Shown: positions 1-10,968, counted from the stretch's first letter. The stretch: DNA of 58,268 nucleotides from Acrasis kona (GCA_026419775.2 JAOPGA020001357.1:1-58268), one strand, 5' to 3'. The notes: generated by a model not told the origin, from the letters alone. Numbers and translations are program-made.

Positions 1-155
1 ACTATTATGACTTTGGAACTAATGACACAGAAGTGCTGGAGTTTGTTTGTAGATTTCTAACTGACCAAAAGGAGGCCTTGTCAAGACTGCTCGAATCACG
101 TAACACCATCAAGATTAAGTATGCTTCTTATAACTGGGCATCAAATAATAGTTAA
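1..155 (+). CDS. C-terminal end of a truncated gene (unidentified)
   Basis: An open frame enters from the left edge (codons in the frame of base 3) and ends at TAA 153-155, giving about 50 residues (starts YYDFGTNDTEVLEF, ends NWASNNS). The composition is coding-like and the stop is followed directly by AAAATAAAG, the polyadenylation context seen at other 3' ends here. I do not recognise the family, and most of the gene is outside the window. Confidence 0.5.
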   Translation, partial: YYDFGTNDTEVLEFVCRFLTDQKEALSRLLESRNTIKIKYASYNWASNNS

Positions 156-215
156 AAATAAAGTTATATTTATCCATGCCCAATCAGTTGACTGACATAA
201 AACTCATAAACAAGA

Positions 216-1271
216 ATGCTTTCGCGTCTGAATCACTTTAAATCGTTTACCAACGTTGCTACACACCGTTCTCTTCCACAATTTCAACGCGAATTTACGA
301 GGAAGAGCAATTACATCAACAGAGCTGCCCACTGCAATGCGAATCAATACAGCAATCGGGTACTTTTCATCAACATTGGTAGGAGATACTCTACGTCGTC
401 TGAGGATACCAAAAAGGATTTACGAATTTGCGTTTTTGATGTGTCTGATCGCATACAATTCCACGAGGGTCAACTCATTCAGAATCTATTTCAATTAAAC
501 GACAAAGATCCATCTCTTCCTAAGATTTCTGCGGACGTGTTCGCAATCAAGTACGATCATTGGCCTATTGCAGACTCAGATGTATCGCTTCTATTGGTTG
601 ATGAGTACTTGAATCAAAACAAAGATCGATTTTTATCAAATCAGTTGGTAGATAGATTAATTCCTGAGGAACGCCTTCCATCCGTTGATTCCATCATGGA
701 GTACATTGAACACAATTACGATGGTATCGCAATAAGCGGTAGCGACGATTCGTGCATGAACGATTCGTTACCTTATCTCAAGATCTTACTTCCTCTCATC
801 CGAAAATGTGTAACCAATAAAGATTTCCCACTTTTCGGTATTTGTTTTGGAGCTCAAGCAATCATCAGAGCGCTGAAGGGTGACAGTGGCGTTTCTACAA
901 TGCACCAGCAGGGTAAAGAGCACGAATATGGTTTCCTCAAGTATAAAATTATTAAAAAAAATCAATTTTTAGACGGAATATCTGATACGTTCGTTAGCAC
1001 TGCTTATCATGGTGACTGCTTCCTTCTTGATGAGGAGGAAAAACTTGTTGTCTCTGAAACATGGGATAATCAAGCTTATCAGATTCCAGATAGAAAGTGT
1101 TTTGGTGTTCAATTCCATCCAGAATTTCCAAAGGAGTTTGGATTGAAGATCTTTGAGGATCTGTTGCAAACGAATAAGGAAGCTCGCGTTGTAAGAGACG
1201 CAAGTGGTCCAGATGATGAACCAGGTGTATTGATGGCAAAAAACTTTATCAAAATTATACTAGACAAATAA
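216..1271 (+). CDS. Class I glutamine amidotransferase-like protein, probably mitochondrial
   Basis: Single-exon gene for 351 aa. Residues about 1-65 are Arg/Ser/Asn-rich and acid-poor, ending near RRYSTSSED, like a mitochondrial presequence. The rest is a stand-alone class I glutamine amidotransferase (GATase1) fold: the nucleophile elbow GICFGAQ places Cys210, and the C-terminal FHPEF supplies His301 and Glu303 of the expected Cys-His-Glu triad. Family members hydrolyse glutamine, or gamma-glutamyl substrates, to deliver or remove an amino group. No synthetase domain is fused, so it resembles the GMP-synthase-like or gamma-glutamyl peptidase type; the substrate cannot be read from sequence. 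The stop lies in an AAATAAATAA context and is 10 bp from the stop of the convergent Rab prenyltransferase gene. Confidence 0.8.
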   Translation: MLSRLNHFKSFTNVATHRSLPQFQREFTRKSNYINRAAHCNANQYSNRVLFINIGRRYSTSSEDTKKDLRICVFDVSDRIQFHEGQLIQNLFQLNDKDPSLPKISADVFAIKYDHWPIADSDVSLLLVDEYLNQNKDRFLSNQLVDRLIPEERLPSVDSIMEYIEHNYDGIAISGSDDSCMNDSLPYLKILLPLIRKCVTNKDFPLFGICFGAQAIIRALKGDSGVSTMHQQGKEHEYGFLKYKIIKKNQFLDGISDTFVSTAYHGDCFLLDEEEKLVVSETWDNQAYQIPDRKCFGVQFHPEFPKEFGLKIFEDLLQTNKEARVVRDASGPDDEPGVLMAKNFIKIILDK

Positions 1272-1281
1272 ATAATCTAAT

Positions 1282-2623
1282 TTAGTTTATTAATGGGTTT
1301 CCTTCCAGATCAATCTTTTTTATTGAATTGACCAACTTTTCGTCGGTGTGTTGTATTTGATTGTTTTTGATGGAAACGTAATCTAAGCCTTCCACATTCT
1401 CAAGGAACTCAATCTTGTTATGATCCAATATAATTCTTTTCAGATTCTTCATAGAGGACAGGTTTGGAATGGCGCGAATATGGTTATTAGACAAATCCAA
1501 CTCAACAACATTCTCGTACTTGGCATTGTTAACGATGGCATCAAAACGTGTCAAGTTTAGGTCATTTGCTTTGAACACATTATCAGACTGCAAGCATTTT
1601 GAATGTAATAAAAGTAGATCACTTTTCACATCCAAGTAATAGTTTTTGCGTAGAGGGTCAAGTCTAATCAAGTTTTCAATTTGTTCAAAAAGGAAAGTCA
1701 ATCTTTCTTCACTTAATTGCTTATTGGAGTTCATTTCATTCCAAAGAATAGTAAGCGTGGCCCATTTGCACTCTCCATCAATTTCAATAATGCTCTCACA
1801 GGTTTCGACTTGATCTTGAATAAACTCTTCAGAGTGGGCTGTCGATGTTAATAAATAATGTTTACCATTCAACTTACTCATTTTTTGTTGTATCCATTTG
1901 TTGTAGAACCAAGCACTTTGGTTGGTTGAGTCGGTAAAAACTGCATTCTTCACCAAATCCCACTCTTCAAGCAAAAGCTGATCAAAGTCAATTTGTTCTT
2001 CTTCGTGCTTTCGATTAAGCATCGCGCTTCGGTAGTGATAGGCGGAGTAGTTCGAAACACCTTCGTTGCCAGTAGTGAGTAGTGAGTAGCAATAATCCAA
2101 TTCTTGATTGGGATTGAGGTTTAGTAGTTTTATTACAAATTCTCTGTAATTCCAACAATGGACTGGTTTAAAAGTTAAACTTAACGTGACCGCTAAACAT
2201 ACAATTTCTGTTATCATAACTCAAAAGTTTTGAAGTAAGGGCAAGCTCATTTTGCCACAGATCAGGTACATGAACAATGCACCACTTTCTATGGTGCCAA
2301 GTCAAATAACTTTTTGTGTGTCTTTCGCTCAATACTTGTTCTGTGAGAGCTAACTCCTTCTTGTATATATCACGCTTTTGCTCCTCGGAATTTACTTGTG
2401 ATAATTGATCAGTGATGATTTCTTTTCTATAATTCCAGAAGGAAGAGAATTCAGGGGCTAAAAGTATAAGGTTGTTCAGCTTGGGAAGTTGGTTTGGGTC
2501 TATAGCCCCGCTCTTTCTTTCCTCAAATATCTGGTTCTTTAATTGATTCCATTTAGTGATTTTTTTCCTCTTCTCGTCGAGTTCTTTTTCGTCAACCACT
2601 CTATTCCTTGGTCTGTTGTGCAT
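1282..2623 (-). CDS. RABGGTA: Rab geranylgeranyltransferase alpha subunit
   Basis: Two exons, 2623-2203 and 2162-1282, with a 40-nt intron 2202-2163 (GTATGT..CAG). Splicing restores the family motif NFHCWNYREFV and gives 433 aa. Protein prenyltransferase alpha repeats of the form (S/N)xxxWxxR are visible: SFWNYRKE, LTWHHRKW, NFHCWNYR, SAWFYNKW. The C-terminal ~100 residues form leucine-rich repeats (VVELDLSNNHIRAIPNL and following), as in animal RabGGTase alpha. With the beta subunit and Rab escort protein it attaches geranylgeranyl to C-terminal cysteines of Rab GTPases. Strong call from repeats plus LRR architecture. The start ATG at 2623 is 177 bp from the divergent gene at 2801. Confidence 0.9.
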
Positions 2624-2800
2624 TTGAAATTGTAAGTTTAGTCAACTTGTTCTGCTAAAATTGCCAATAAAGTCACATGCATGTTGATCACAATAAACAG
2701 ATGCGCTGCTTCAGTTCATTTTCAATAAATATCAACATATCAACTATTTTACATGTCCAAATCATGTCAGTCAATCTTTACAATTTTATGAAATAGTCCC

Positions 2801-4302
2801 ATGGGTTCACGAGTGTTCAGGGGTGAGAGTAACAATGATATAGCTTTATTCACCGATTCATCTGGAAAAGAATTTGTGAAAGAGAAGCTTCGCAAATTAT
2901 ATGGTGAGCAACTTACTTCACAAAACTTGGAGGAGTTTGCACAAGTGCTTTCAAACAAGGAGCTGTTGAAAAAAGTGTACTTGCACACTAACTTCACGGT
3001 AGGCAAAGCAGTTACAGAAAAAGATAACAGAATTGGCGTTACAAACTAAGCGAGAGGATAAAAATAATAAAATGTTCACCAGTCACGCGTCCACTTCCGC
3101 TAGTACACCGACCAATATCCCTTTTGATAAATTCGAGGAAGCACTCGGTACAAGTCCAAACGATGCAAAAGTTCTACCAGATGAAACAGAATCGTCAGAC
3201 GTTGACGAAGTAGAACAGGACGAAACAATCATTTCCGCTGTGGATCCTTTCTTGGATATGGCCAATAAAATCAGAGTGAAGTTAATCGTTTCTGAAACTA
3301 GTAAAAATAACTTTGAGAGAACCATCAAAAGAGTTATATCTCCGTTTGTCAACATGGACTTTCACAAAGGTACGTGATAACATTGACAACATTGTTTAAC
3401 ATTGATTAGCACCATTTGGCTTCTTCCACATTGCATTGGCTGTTGGTTGTTGGAAAATTGAATGGAACAGCTCCGAACTATGCATTCCAAGGACCGTGAC
3501 TGGACAAGCCAGTATAGTATGTGCCGACGTGGAAGCAATTGCAGATTTGGATAAACTCGACCTAGTTCGAGACAAATTGGGTAGCTCTACATTTCATGCT
3601 CATCATCATAACTGTTTTTAGCTGATGTGATTGTAAAATGGAACACAACGATGCATTACAAACAAAGAGGAGGCAATCCAGAAATGGACCACAATGGGAA
3701 TTGTCAACAGTTCATCGACGAAATTATGCAGTGTTTAGATCTGAGCAGCTGTTACACCCAATTTCCTGCTCCTTTGGTAAACTACATTAAAAGATTACGG
3801 CAAGATGGAAGAGGAGAAATGGATTTTGAACTCGACGCCGACTTTAAATCGAAATTCTTTCCTCCATCAAGACCACGATCGTCCGCTTCATCACATAATG
3901 ATACTCTGAATCTTGAAGGTATGTGATTGATGTGCATCACATTTTCATTAACACTGATTAGATCAAACACCTCAGGTGGAGGAGTATGCTGATGTATTCG
4001 ACTTGTACAAATCGAAATCAAAAATTACTTTCAAGACACATGAGCAACTCGACCGATTTGTGTGTTACCTTCAGAGTATAGAACCACAATTTAAATATTT
4101 ATACAAACATGAGTACTATCTTTTGAAATCGTTCGATAGAGCTTATTGGATGCGATACATTAAGGATTCAAGTAATTCTACATATGAGCCACACATGCAA
4201 GACGATGTGGAAATTTGTCCGGTATGTGTTTTTAATAATTGTTCGCTAAAAATTAAAAGTTTTCAGATCCACAGGGTTCCAGCATTCTTCCGTTCTCCAT
4301 AA
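2801..4302 (+). CDS. Papain-fold (permuted NlpC/P60-like) domain protein, six exons
   Basis: Exons 2801-2974, 3018-3369, 3410-3580, 3622-3918, 3962-4221 and 4267-4302, separated by introns of 40-45 nt; the spliced frame is open for 429 aa. The first intron boundary is the least certain. The central region (about 160-275) has an order typical of circularly permuted papain-like enzymes: a His in GFFHIAL (H182) first, then the Cys-helix motif GNCQQFIDEIM (C260). A motif EWNSSELCIPR lies between them and VIVKWN precedes the Cys helix. LRAT, NlpC/P60 and PPPDE families share this logic and act as acyltransferases, amidases or thiol proteases. An acidic, Ser-rich segment precedes the domain. The fold assignment is inference, and no specific function can be given. 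The stop is followed by AATAAATAAAG. Confidence 0.6.
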
Positions 4303-4376
4303 ATAAATAAAGTGTTGTAAATTACGAGATAACTTATAAATTTATCTATAAATGCAATCATGGATTTGACATATCT

Positions 4377-4450
4377 GCGGGTTTAGCGCAGTCGGTTAGC
4401 GCGTAGGTCTCATAATCCTAAGGTCATGAGTTCGATTCTCATAATCCGCA
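4377..4450 (+). tRNA. tRNA-Met (elongator, anticodon CAT)
   Basis: A 74-nt cloverleaf. The acceptor stem GCGGGTT pairs with AATCCGC (one G-U); D stem GCGC/GCGC; anticodon arm TAGGT-CTCATAA-TCCTA with CAT in the loop and the T-T closing pair usual in elongator Met tRNAs; T arm ATGAG-TTCGATT-CTCAT; discriminator A. No intron. The absence of an initiator-type GGG/CCC anticodon stem argues for the elongator isoacceptor. Confidence 0.95.
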
Positions 4451-4453
4451 TTC

Positions 4454-4459
4454 TTTTTT
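4454..4459 (+). terminator. RNA polymerase III oligo-T terminator
   Basis: A run of six T begins 4 nt after the tRNA-Met 3' end, as expected for Pol III termination. Confidence 0.8.
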
Positions 4460-4620
4460 ATTTTGCCTCTACGCAGTGTATTATTGGGTAGAGGGAATGC
4501 GTAAAGCTTCTTCCTCGTTGACTTCATCAACAATAAATTCATTGTGGGTGGTGGTATATATGACGGAGTATTGACGGTACAATCATGCTGATTATTTGAT
4601 GGTGTTGTGGATTTGACCCT

Positions 4621-5244
4621 TCAGCATTTGTGCTGGTGAAAGGAAAGTTGTTTGTTGAAAAAGTGTAGAATGATTGAATTGTAGTCTTTGCTCTGATGAA
4701 GTGTTACATTGTTGGGTGAAATTTTCATTTTTATTGTAAAAAAGCCGTCGAGGTATCTGGAGGGAAGCGATTTGGTGTTGCTCTGTTGTTTACTGGCCTT
4801 CTCAAGACTTGCTTTATCGGCGAATGCCAAAATGGTTGCATCCTATGAGATGACGTTGGTGTATTTGATTAGAGCAAACCTGTCCTTGATCAACGTCTCC
4901 AAATCTTCAAATTTTTTGGGCAGTAATAAAATACAAATTTTCTTTTTCTGAGATTCATAAGATCGCCCTGGGGAATTGAAGGAAGTGATTTCTAGATATA
5001 AGATTTCGCCCTGCTCTGCAATGTACATGAAGAGTCATAGGAAATTCGTAAAAGGAAGTCGACGGACACAAATTATAGTACCTCGGTGCGAGTTTGAGCT
5101 CTTAGTGGCGTTCGCTGATATCATATCGTTCATGTTATATATAATTTTTAATGTTAAAAAACAGTGCTCGCTTCCATCAAACAATGAGTGTTTTTGGTTA
5201 ACATTTGCCGCGATTACAAATCTATTTTTTCCCGAAATCAAATA
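4621..5244 (-). pseudogene. Decayed or misread coding region (two in-frame stops)
   Basis: On the minus strand one reading frame stays open from 5244 to 4621 except for a TGA (around 5030-5028) and a TAG (around 4842-4840). About 205 codons with only two stops is unusual for such AT-rich sequence. The translation looks protein-like (for example LPKKFEDLETLIKDRF, then ATILAFADKASLEKASKQ). A candidate 66-nt intron starting GTACTA could remove the first stop in phase; no in-phase intron removes the second. No family recognised. It may be a pseudogene, or a real gene with unusual splicing. Confidence 0.4.
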
Positions 5245-5394
5245 TCATATTAGCTTTTTAGGCCTGTGCGATTACTAAACCTAGTAGTTGGTATATTTAG
5301 CTCTTTGGTACTAATATGTAGAGAACTATTACTTCTAAATATAAAAGTAGTATTTTAAAACAAACTTTTGTTAGTGGATTATATAAATAAAAAC

Positions 5395-5790
5395 ATGTAC
5401 AAGAGGGCAAGGGAACAAGTTAATCTTTGTGTCATAGACGAGGACGCTCTGCCATACTATGCTCGCTCCGTTCCACCTCCTGAAAAAAGAATGAAGATTG
5501 AAGAGCTCTCTGCAGAAGCTTTAGTCCGTTTATCTAGTAACAAACAGTCTCAGTCTGTTCCTGCTGATAAAATGGAGGAATCTGTAAATATCAGAAAAGA
5601 GTCGCCGACACTGTCTCCCGCGTCACCTGCATCGACTTCAGAAGAGGATGAGGGCACAGATCGGCCATCAAAGAAGAACAGACCAAACAGCGAAAAGACA
5701 CTGGTGTGCAAGGGTAGCGTTAAAAGAAAGAACAAGAAACCTAGGCCAGAAGACCAATTTATGGTCAAATTTTCTATGAAGATAGTATAG
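5395..5790 (+). CDS. Small charged, probably nuclear protein
   Basis: Starts at ATG 5395 and gives 131 aa with no recognised domain. The sequence is low-complexity: Ser/Pro/Glu-rich in the middle (PTLSPASPASTSEEDEG) and with Lys/Arg clusters (KKNRPNS, SVKRKNKKPRPEDQ) that could act as nuclear localisation signals. The N-terminus contains CVIDEDALPYYARSVPPPEKRMK. The stop TAG at 5788 overlaps a possible GTATAG splice donor, so a further short exon cannot be excluded. Hypothetical. Confidence 0.5.
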   Translation: MYKRAREQVNLCVIDEDALPYYARSVPPPEKRMKIEELSAEALVRLSSNKQSQSVPADKMEESVNIRKESPTLSPASPASTSEEDEGTDRPSKKNRPNSEKTLVCKGSVKRKNKKPRPEDQFMVKFSMKIV

Positions 5791-6213
5791 AATATACACG
5801 TGTAACATTAAATGTAGAATATTTATTTGCATATGATGAATTATGAACTTTGCGATTCGTTGCATTGGCTGAACTTACATTCCGAGTAACTAAATTTCAA
5901 TTACACTCGTATAGTATACCTCTAATGCATGACATAAACAGATTTATAAAACCTTGTTGTCCTAGTGCGCTGACATTCCCCGCTTCGAAGTATATAATTA
6001 TAACATGTCTCACATTTTTATGTGAATGACCTTAACTGAAAGATATCACGTTAACCGCAAATTTATTCTTATCTATACACAACAAGCACAATACTCACAG
6101 AGGGCTGTTAGATTCAAACTTACAACAATGACCCGGAATTCTCCTTCTTACAACCGGAATTAGTTGAATTTTCTAGTTGACGGCAAAACTGAAATCAAAT
6201 AACACAAACAAAC
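5791..6213. other. Intergenic, nothing identified
   Basis: About 420 bp between the small charged protein and the MLF-like gene. AT-rich, with stops in all frames and no tRNA-like or repeat structure seen. It presumably holds the 3' UTR of one gene and the promoter of the next. Confidence 0.4.
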
Positions 6214-7000
6214 ATGAGACACGTAAGTTCCGTCAACGAACAAAGTGCTCAATGATGACAGAGCAGACCAATAATTGAAGAAATAGATTCGGATGAAGAT
6301 GTTAACGATACGCAACATCATTCCAGACCAACTTTTGAAGAACCAGAAGGTGCGTGTATAATTCTACTTTTTATTAATCAAACAAATAGATCGTAGCAGA
6401 TCATCTAGAGATAGAAGCAATAGATCACAACGCTCACAGACACATGCCGACTCTTTTGGATTTGGACATGATGACTTTTTCGGTCCCTCCATGATGACCA
6501 GATTCTTTGATGATCCATTTTTCTCAAGCGGATTTGGAAGAACAAGAGGTAGCTCACTAAGTAGCATGATGAACATGCCAAGCATGATGTCATCTTTTGA
6601 ATCTTCATCAAGTGGCGGAGGTCAAGGTTCTGTATTTTATTCCTCCACAACCACAACCACATCTGCGAATGGTGTCAGCGAAACAACTCGTTCAGTCAAA
6701 GACTCCCGCAGCGGTACAGAGCGCATTGCAGTCAAGCGTTCCATTAATGGTAAATCAGCCACTGTAGAGAAAGTTAGAGACAATAGGGGAAGAGAACAAA
6801 CTACTAAGAGATTGGAAAACATGACCGAAGACGACCAAGACACTTTTGACGGAGAATGGAACAGAGTATCAAATGAGCTTCCCTCATGGGGCCGCAGACA
6901 TGTAAATGCCAGTAATGCTCTGATGAGCAGCGGAAGAGAACAGCGCCAACCAAGCGTTCAAGCCATAAATGATCGTCCATCAAGATCATATAGAAATTAA
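6214..7000 (+). CDS. Myeloid leukemia factor (MLF) family protein
   Basis: Three exons: 6214-6222 (only ATG AGA CAC), 6262-6349 and 6390-7000, with introns of 39 and 40 nt; the spliced frame is 235 aa. The family pattern is clear: a DPFF/MMNMPSMMSSF region, the tract GVSETTRSVKDSRSGTER (MLF: kETrRtvrDSdsG.E), and the acidic DDQDTFDGEWNRVSNEL near the end. MLF proteins are disordered-rich adaptors that shuttle between nucleus and cytoplasm, associate with chaperones and transcription regulators, and are found in many protists. The N-terminus has an acidic stretch (EEIDSDEDV) and an Arg/Ser segment. The stop codon is shared with the opposite gene through TTAA. Confidence 0.8.
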
Positions 7001-8498
7001 AATTTAATTTTATTCAAATTATTGAGTTCTACTTTTGTATAAACATTACCGGTACAAGTCACTGAGTTGACAATGACGACCTTTGATTCCTTCTTGTTCA
7101 AATACGAATATTCTGTTTCGTCAAAGTGACTCGTCCAGTTGCCTCCTCCCTGTTGGGTTGCTGTGTATTGCGTCATTTGAGAGTTTGAATAGTCATAGCG
7201 CTGCGTTGAATTGATCAAATGTGTATTCTCAACAACTTGTTTAAATCGGAGATGAAAATCGCCTTTTTGAGTATGTTGCAGTATTAATAGCATGGGGTAC
7301 CAAGAGTGGGGAAGGATGAAGCCATCCAACTCTAATTTGTGTACTGTTGTGTTTTGTTTTGTGCGATCATCGTACTTATTATAAGCATTATCATGGACAG
7401 ATAGTGATGTGAGCGTGCCAAACAAGAAGCTAACAGGGGAAAGTATGATGGGGACATCACGAACAAGACATTTTTTCATATTATATTGTAACAAGAAATC
7501 AAAAATTGCATGAACTCGTCTGAAACCAACAAACAATAAAGTATGTTCTTGTATAATTTGAAACTTGATTTTTTCTCTAACTATTTCTTCCTTCATCTTT
7601 TGGCTTACTTTTGATATGACCACGCGTATTTGTTCCACTTCGTTTACCCTACATCCGATGAATATGATGGGGCAGCCTTTTGTTATTAAATAAAAGTAGG
7701 GACAATCTCCGTTCCGCAACATTGTATACACTGATTGAAAAGCGGAAGCCCATTGAGTGAGTCGTTGTTTTAAATATTCAAAATCCTCTCCCAGCTCATT
7801 TCTGAACGAATCAACTGATGCATATTCATCAACTTTTGTGAGATCCATTTTTTCGAATTTTGATTTGATAGATGGTGGAAGGGGCATGGACGGGCTCATA
7901 AAGTTCATGCAATATTTTACAAAACCTGCACAAAAGTCAAATGATAAGTCTGCCTATAATGGTTAACCTTTGCAAAACATTTACGCACCTGCTGCGTGTT
8001 ACTTCTAGTATCTGTATACGATGAAGCATCGATTTTTTGCCCCATGACGTATGACGAGAGACCAGTGCTTTGGGCCAAGGAGCTTAAGCTTGTCGACCAG
8101 CCAAAAGGCTCCTTTGATTCTATTGTAATTTTTGTTTTGATGCTCCAGTCCATTGGAATATCTTCAATGTAAATGTTGTTTAGCTGATCTGACTCTGCAA
8201 CGGAGGACTCAACTTTCTTCACGTTTGTTGTACGGAGCACTTTATCAAGTAAATTTTTTGTACTCTTTTTACTATTCGCATCTTCCTCAAGCGATGCTTT
8301 ATTTAATAAAATATTATCTTGATGCTTTTGTTTGCTGATGATTGCAGATGATATTTTTTTCGGCTTCTTGTTGGACACTAGCGCATCTTGAGAATCATCA
8401 TCGGTATGACTATCTCCATCTTCCTCACTTGTACTTTTAGTTTGCAACCCCGACTTTGTACCGACATCTTGGTTGTCCCTCTTTCGCTTTGAGGTCAT
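6997..8498 (-). CDS. DONSON: DONSON-like replication fork protein
   Basis: Two exons, 8498-7989 and 7953-6997, with a 35-nt intron (GTGCGT..ATAG); 488 aa. The first ~110 residues are a basic/acidic disordered tail. The conserved DONSON segments follow: DWSIKTKITI..EPFGW, then CMNFMSPSMPLPPS, and WASAFQSVYTMLRNGDCPYFYL, followed by CPIIFIG and a C-terminal beta-rich region. DONSON is a metazoan and plant replication factor that delivers GINS to MCM2-7 during CMG helicase assembly and protects stalled forks. Identification is from motif order, with no search done. It converges on the MLF-like gene with a 4-bp overlap, and its 5' end lies 203 bp from the divergent pescadillo gene. Confidence 0.8.
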
Positions 8499-8701
8499 CT
8501 ATCTTTACAAAGTAATTAAAAATAATATGAATGTAAGCTAAAAAGTACATTGCTCTAGATGTACGTAGCCACTTTTTCCCTTTGAGTTTGGTCAGAAAAC
8601 AAGCGAAAATGTCTCAAACTGTTTCAATTTTGTAAAGTATAGATTTCACATTCAAAGTTCAAAAAATAAATTGAGCCTACTTTCACACATACAACGACAA
8701 G

Positions 8702-10964
8702 ATGGGTAAAGCACCAAGAAAGATCGGAGCTAATAACTGGGGTGGCAGAAAGGTCAAAAAGAACAAATACATTAGTCGTAATGATGCCATGAAATACCTC
8801 CAACTCACGATGGCTGACTTCCGTCGTTTGTGCATTCTCAAGGGCATCTATCCCAAACAACCCAGCGCAAAAGCTATGAGGAATAAAAGAAAGCTAACAG
8901 CAGATAAGCCCTATAAACAAAACAGGTAAGATTTGTGGATGAAATTCAAATTGAACTTGTAGTTTATACTATTATGTTAAGGACATTAAATTCATGGCTC
9001 ACGACCCTCTCATCGTCAAGTTTAGAGAGCACAAAACCTTCATGAAGAAATTAAAGAATGCCATCAGCAACAGTAACGAAAGAGAAAAGGAATCACTTCT
9101 AAAATACGTCAAGCCAAAAATGACCTACGACCATCTTGTCAAGGAGAGATACCCCACTTTCCAAGCTGCCATCAGTGATTTGGACGATTGCTTGACGCTC
9201 ATGTTCATGTTTAGTAAATTACCTTCAGGTTACGGAGGCATCGAAGCGAAGAAACTAGCGCTAGTCAAACGCCTATGTGACGAGTTCTGCACATACGTCG
9301 CCCACACTCGTTCGCTACGCAAGGTCTTCTTGTCATTCAAGGGTGTCTACTACCAAGCACAAATCCTAAACCAAACGGTCACTTGGATCATTCCCTATGA
9401 TTTCACTCAACAAATACCAACCGAAGTTGATTTCAAAGTATTCAAAGAATTCTTGACATTCTACACCACCCTACAAACGTTTGTGAATTACAAATTATTC
9501 CATGATTTGGGCATCAAGTATCCAGTCACATTCGCTCAAAAGGAAGAACGCAGCTACATTTTGGAAATACAAGAATTGAACCAGGGCGACAAGTTGACCG
9601 ACATCTTCAACCCAACCACATTAAAAAAGAAGACGATCGAATCACAACAAGAACAAGATGAGAGAGTGGATTCGCTTCAATCAAAAATGATACACATTGT
9701 TGCATCATCGACCAACAACGATGACGACGATGACGACGATGCATTACCAGAAGAAGAAGAATCAAACGAAACCAATCAAGTAGATGCCGAAGCTGCCTTC
9801 AACGAACGTTTCCGCAATTTATTCCAAGGTCTCACTTTCCTAATCAACAGGGAATGTCCAAGAGCAACAATTGAATTCTGCGTTCGTAGTTTCGGAGGAA
9901 GAGTGATACAAGATGATTCCGCTCAAAAGGCAACCCATCACATCATCGACAGACCCATTCCATTAGACAAGAGGGATTCGACCAGAGAACACGTTCAACC
10001 CCAATGGATATTCGATTGCATCAATGCGAGAATCAGATTGCCGATTGCACCCTACGAAGCGTTAACTTCGTTCGACGACATTAGGAAATTACCCCCACAT
10101 TTATCTCCATTCGTCACCTACGATGACACCAGCTACGAACCCAAATATGCACAAGAAATTAGAAAGATGGTCGAATCGGAACTCAAGGTGCTCAAGAATA
10201 CGAACGATCAAGATGTGATTGAGGAAGAAAAGGCAGTTGACCAAGTTCAAGATTATGATTCGGATGAAGATCGTGACGAACAAGAACGCAGACATCGTAG
10301 AGAGTTACGCGCTGAAATGAGCGGAATGAGCAATGAGGAATATCAAAAGATTTTACAAAAGGAATCAGAAGATGGTCAACTCAACGAGCTCAAGAAGATT
10401 TACAATTCAGCTGGAGCAGGTGCTACAAAGAAATTGAATGCCGCCGATAAGAAGGAACTCGAAAACAAGGAACTCAAATTGAGCATGATGAGCAGAAGAA
10501 AGAGAAAGTTGTACGAGTATGAAATGTCCAAGATTTCAAAGAAGGACGAAGCAAGTAGAGTGTTGATGGAGAGAAAGATTAGATTGGACGAACAAGCTGC
10601 TCAAAACAAGAATCAACAAGATGACGATGACGATGGTGACGACGACGACGACGATGAACCAATACCCGGAGAGTTTGAAGCGGAAGCAGAGGATCAAGAG
10701 AGGGATGATTTGAACTTGCCACCTGCTAATGATGCGGAAGATGATGATGAAGTGGAGCAAGATGATAATGATGACGACGATGGTGTGGAGATGGAAGAGG
10801 AACCTGTAAAAGTAGCTGCGCCTGTAAAGAAGAGTAAAAAAGATAACAAGGCAGTCCAGAAGAAGGTTGCCACCAATACTCAAAAGAAGGACGCATCAAA
10901 GAGCAAGAAGCGTTCAAGAGACGAAAAACCACAAAAGGCTTTGACAAAAAAGTCAAGAAAATAA
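8702..10964 (+). CDS. PES1: Pescadillo homolog (ribosome biogenesis)
   Basis: Exons 8702-8925 and 8963-10964 with a 37-nt intron; joining restores the conserved [10 protein letters not shown] and gives 741 aa. The pescadillo N-domain (residues ~1-250) has [12 protein letters not shown] and [14 protein letters not shown] single BRCT domain follows at about 340-430 ([15 protein letters not shown] .. [14 protein letters not shown]). The C-terminal third is coiled and very acidic, with Asp runs, ending in Lys-rich nucleolar-type tails. Pescadillo, with BOP1 and WDR12 (Nop7-Erb1-Ytm1), is needed for 27S pre-rRNA processing and 60S assembly in the nucleolus. GAC/GAT repeats encode the Asp runs near 9718-9742 and 10620-10660. 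The stop sits inside AATAAA, 4 bp from the convergent gene. Confidence 0.95.
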
Positions 10965-10968
10965 ATGT

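Noticed and set aside
4391-4435. Possible intron in tRNA-Met
   Set aside because: The 74-nt sequence folds into a complete cloverleaf with no extra bases after the anticodon.
8926-8981. A 56-nt intron for pescadillo ending at the AG at 8980-8981
   Set aside because: It breaks the frame. The AG at 8961-8962 gives a 37-nt intron and restores [10 protein letters not shown].
10536-10956. Hydrophobic minus-strand frames opposite the pescadillo C-terminus
   Set aside because: They arise from the GAC/GAT and AAG repeats read in antisense (Ile/Val/Ser/His runs).
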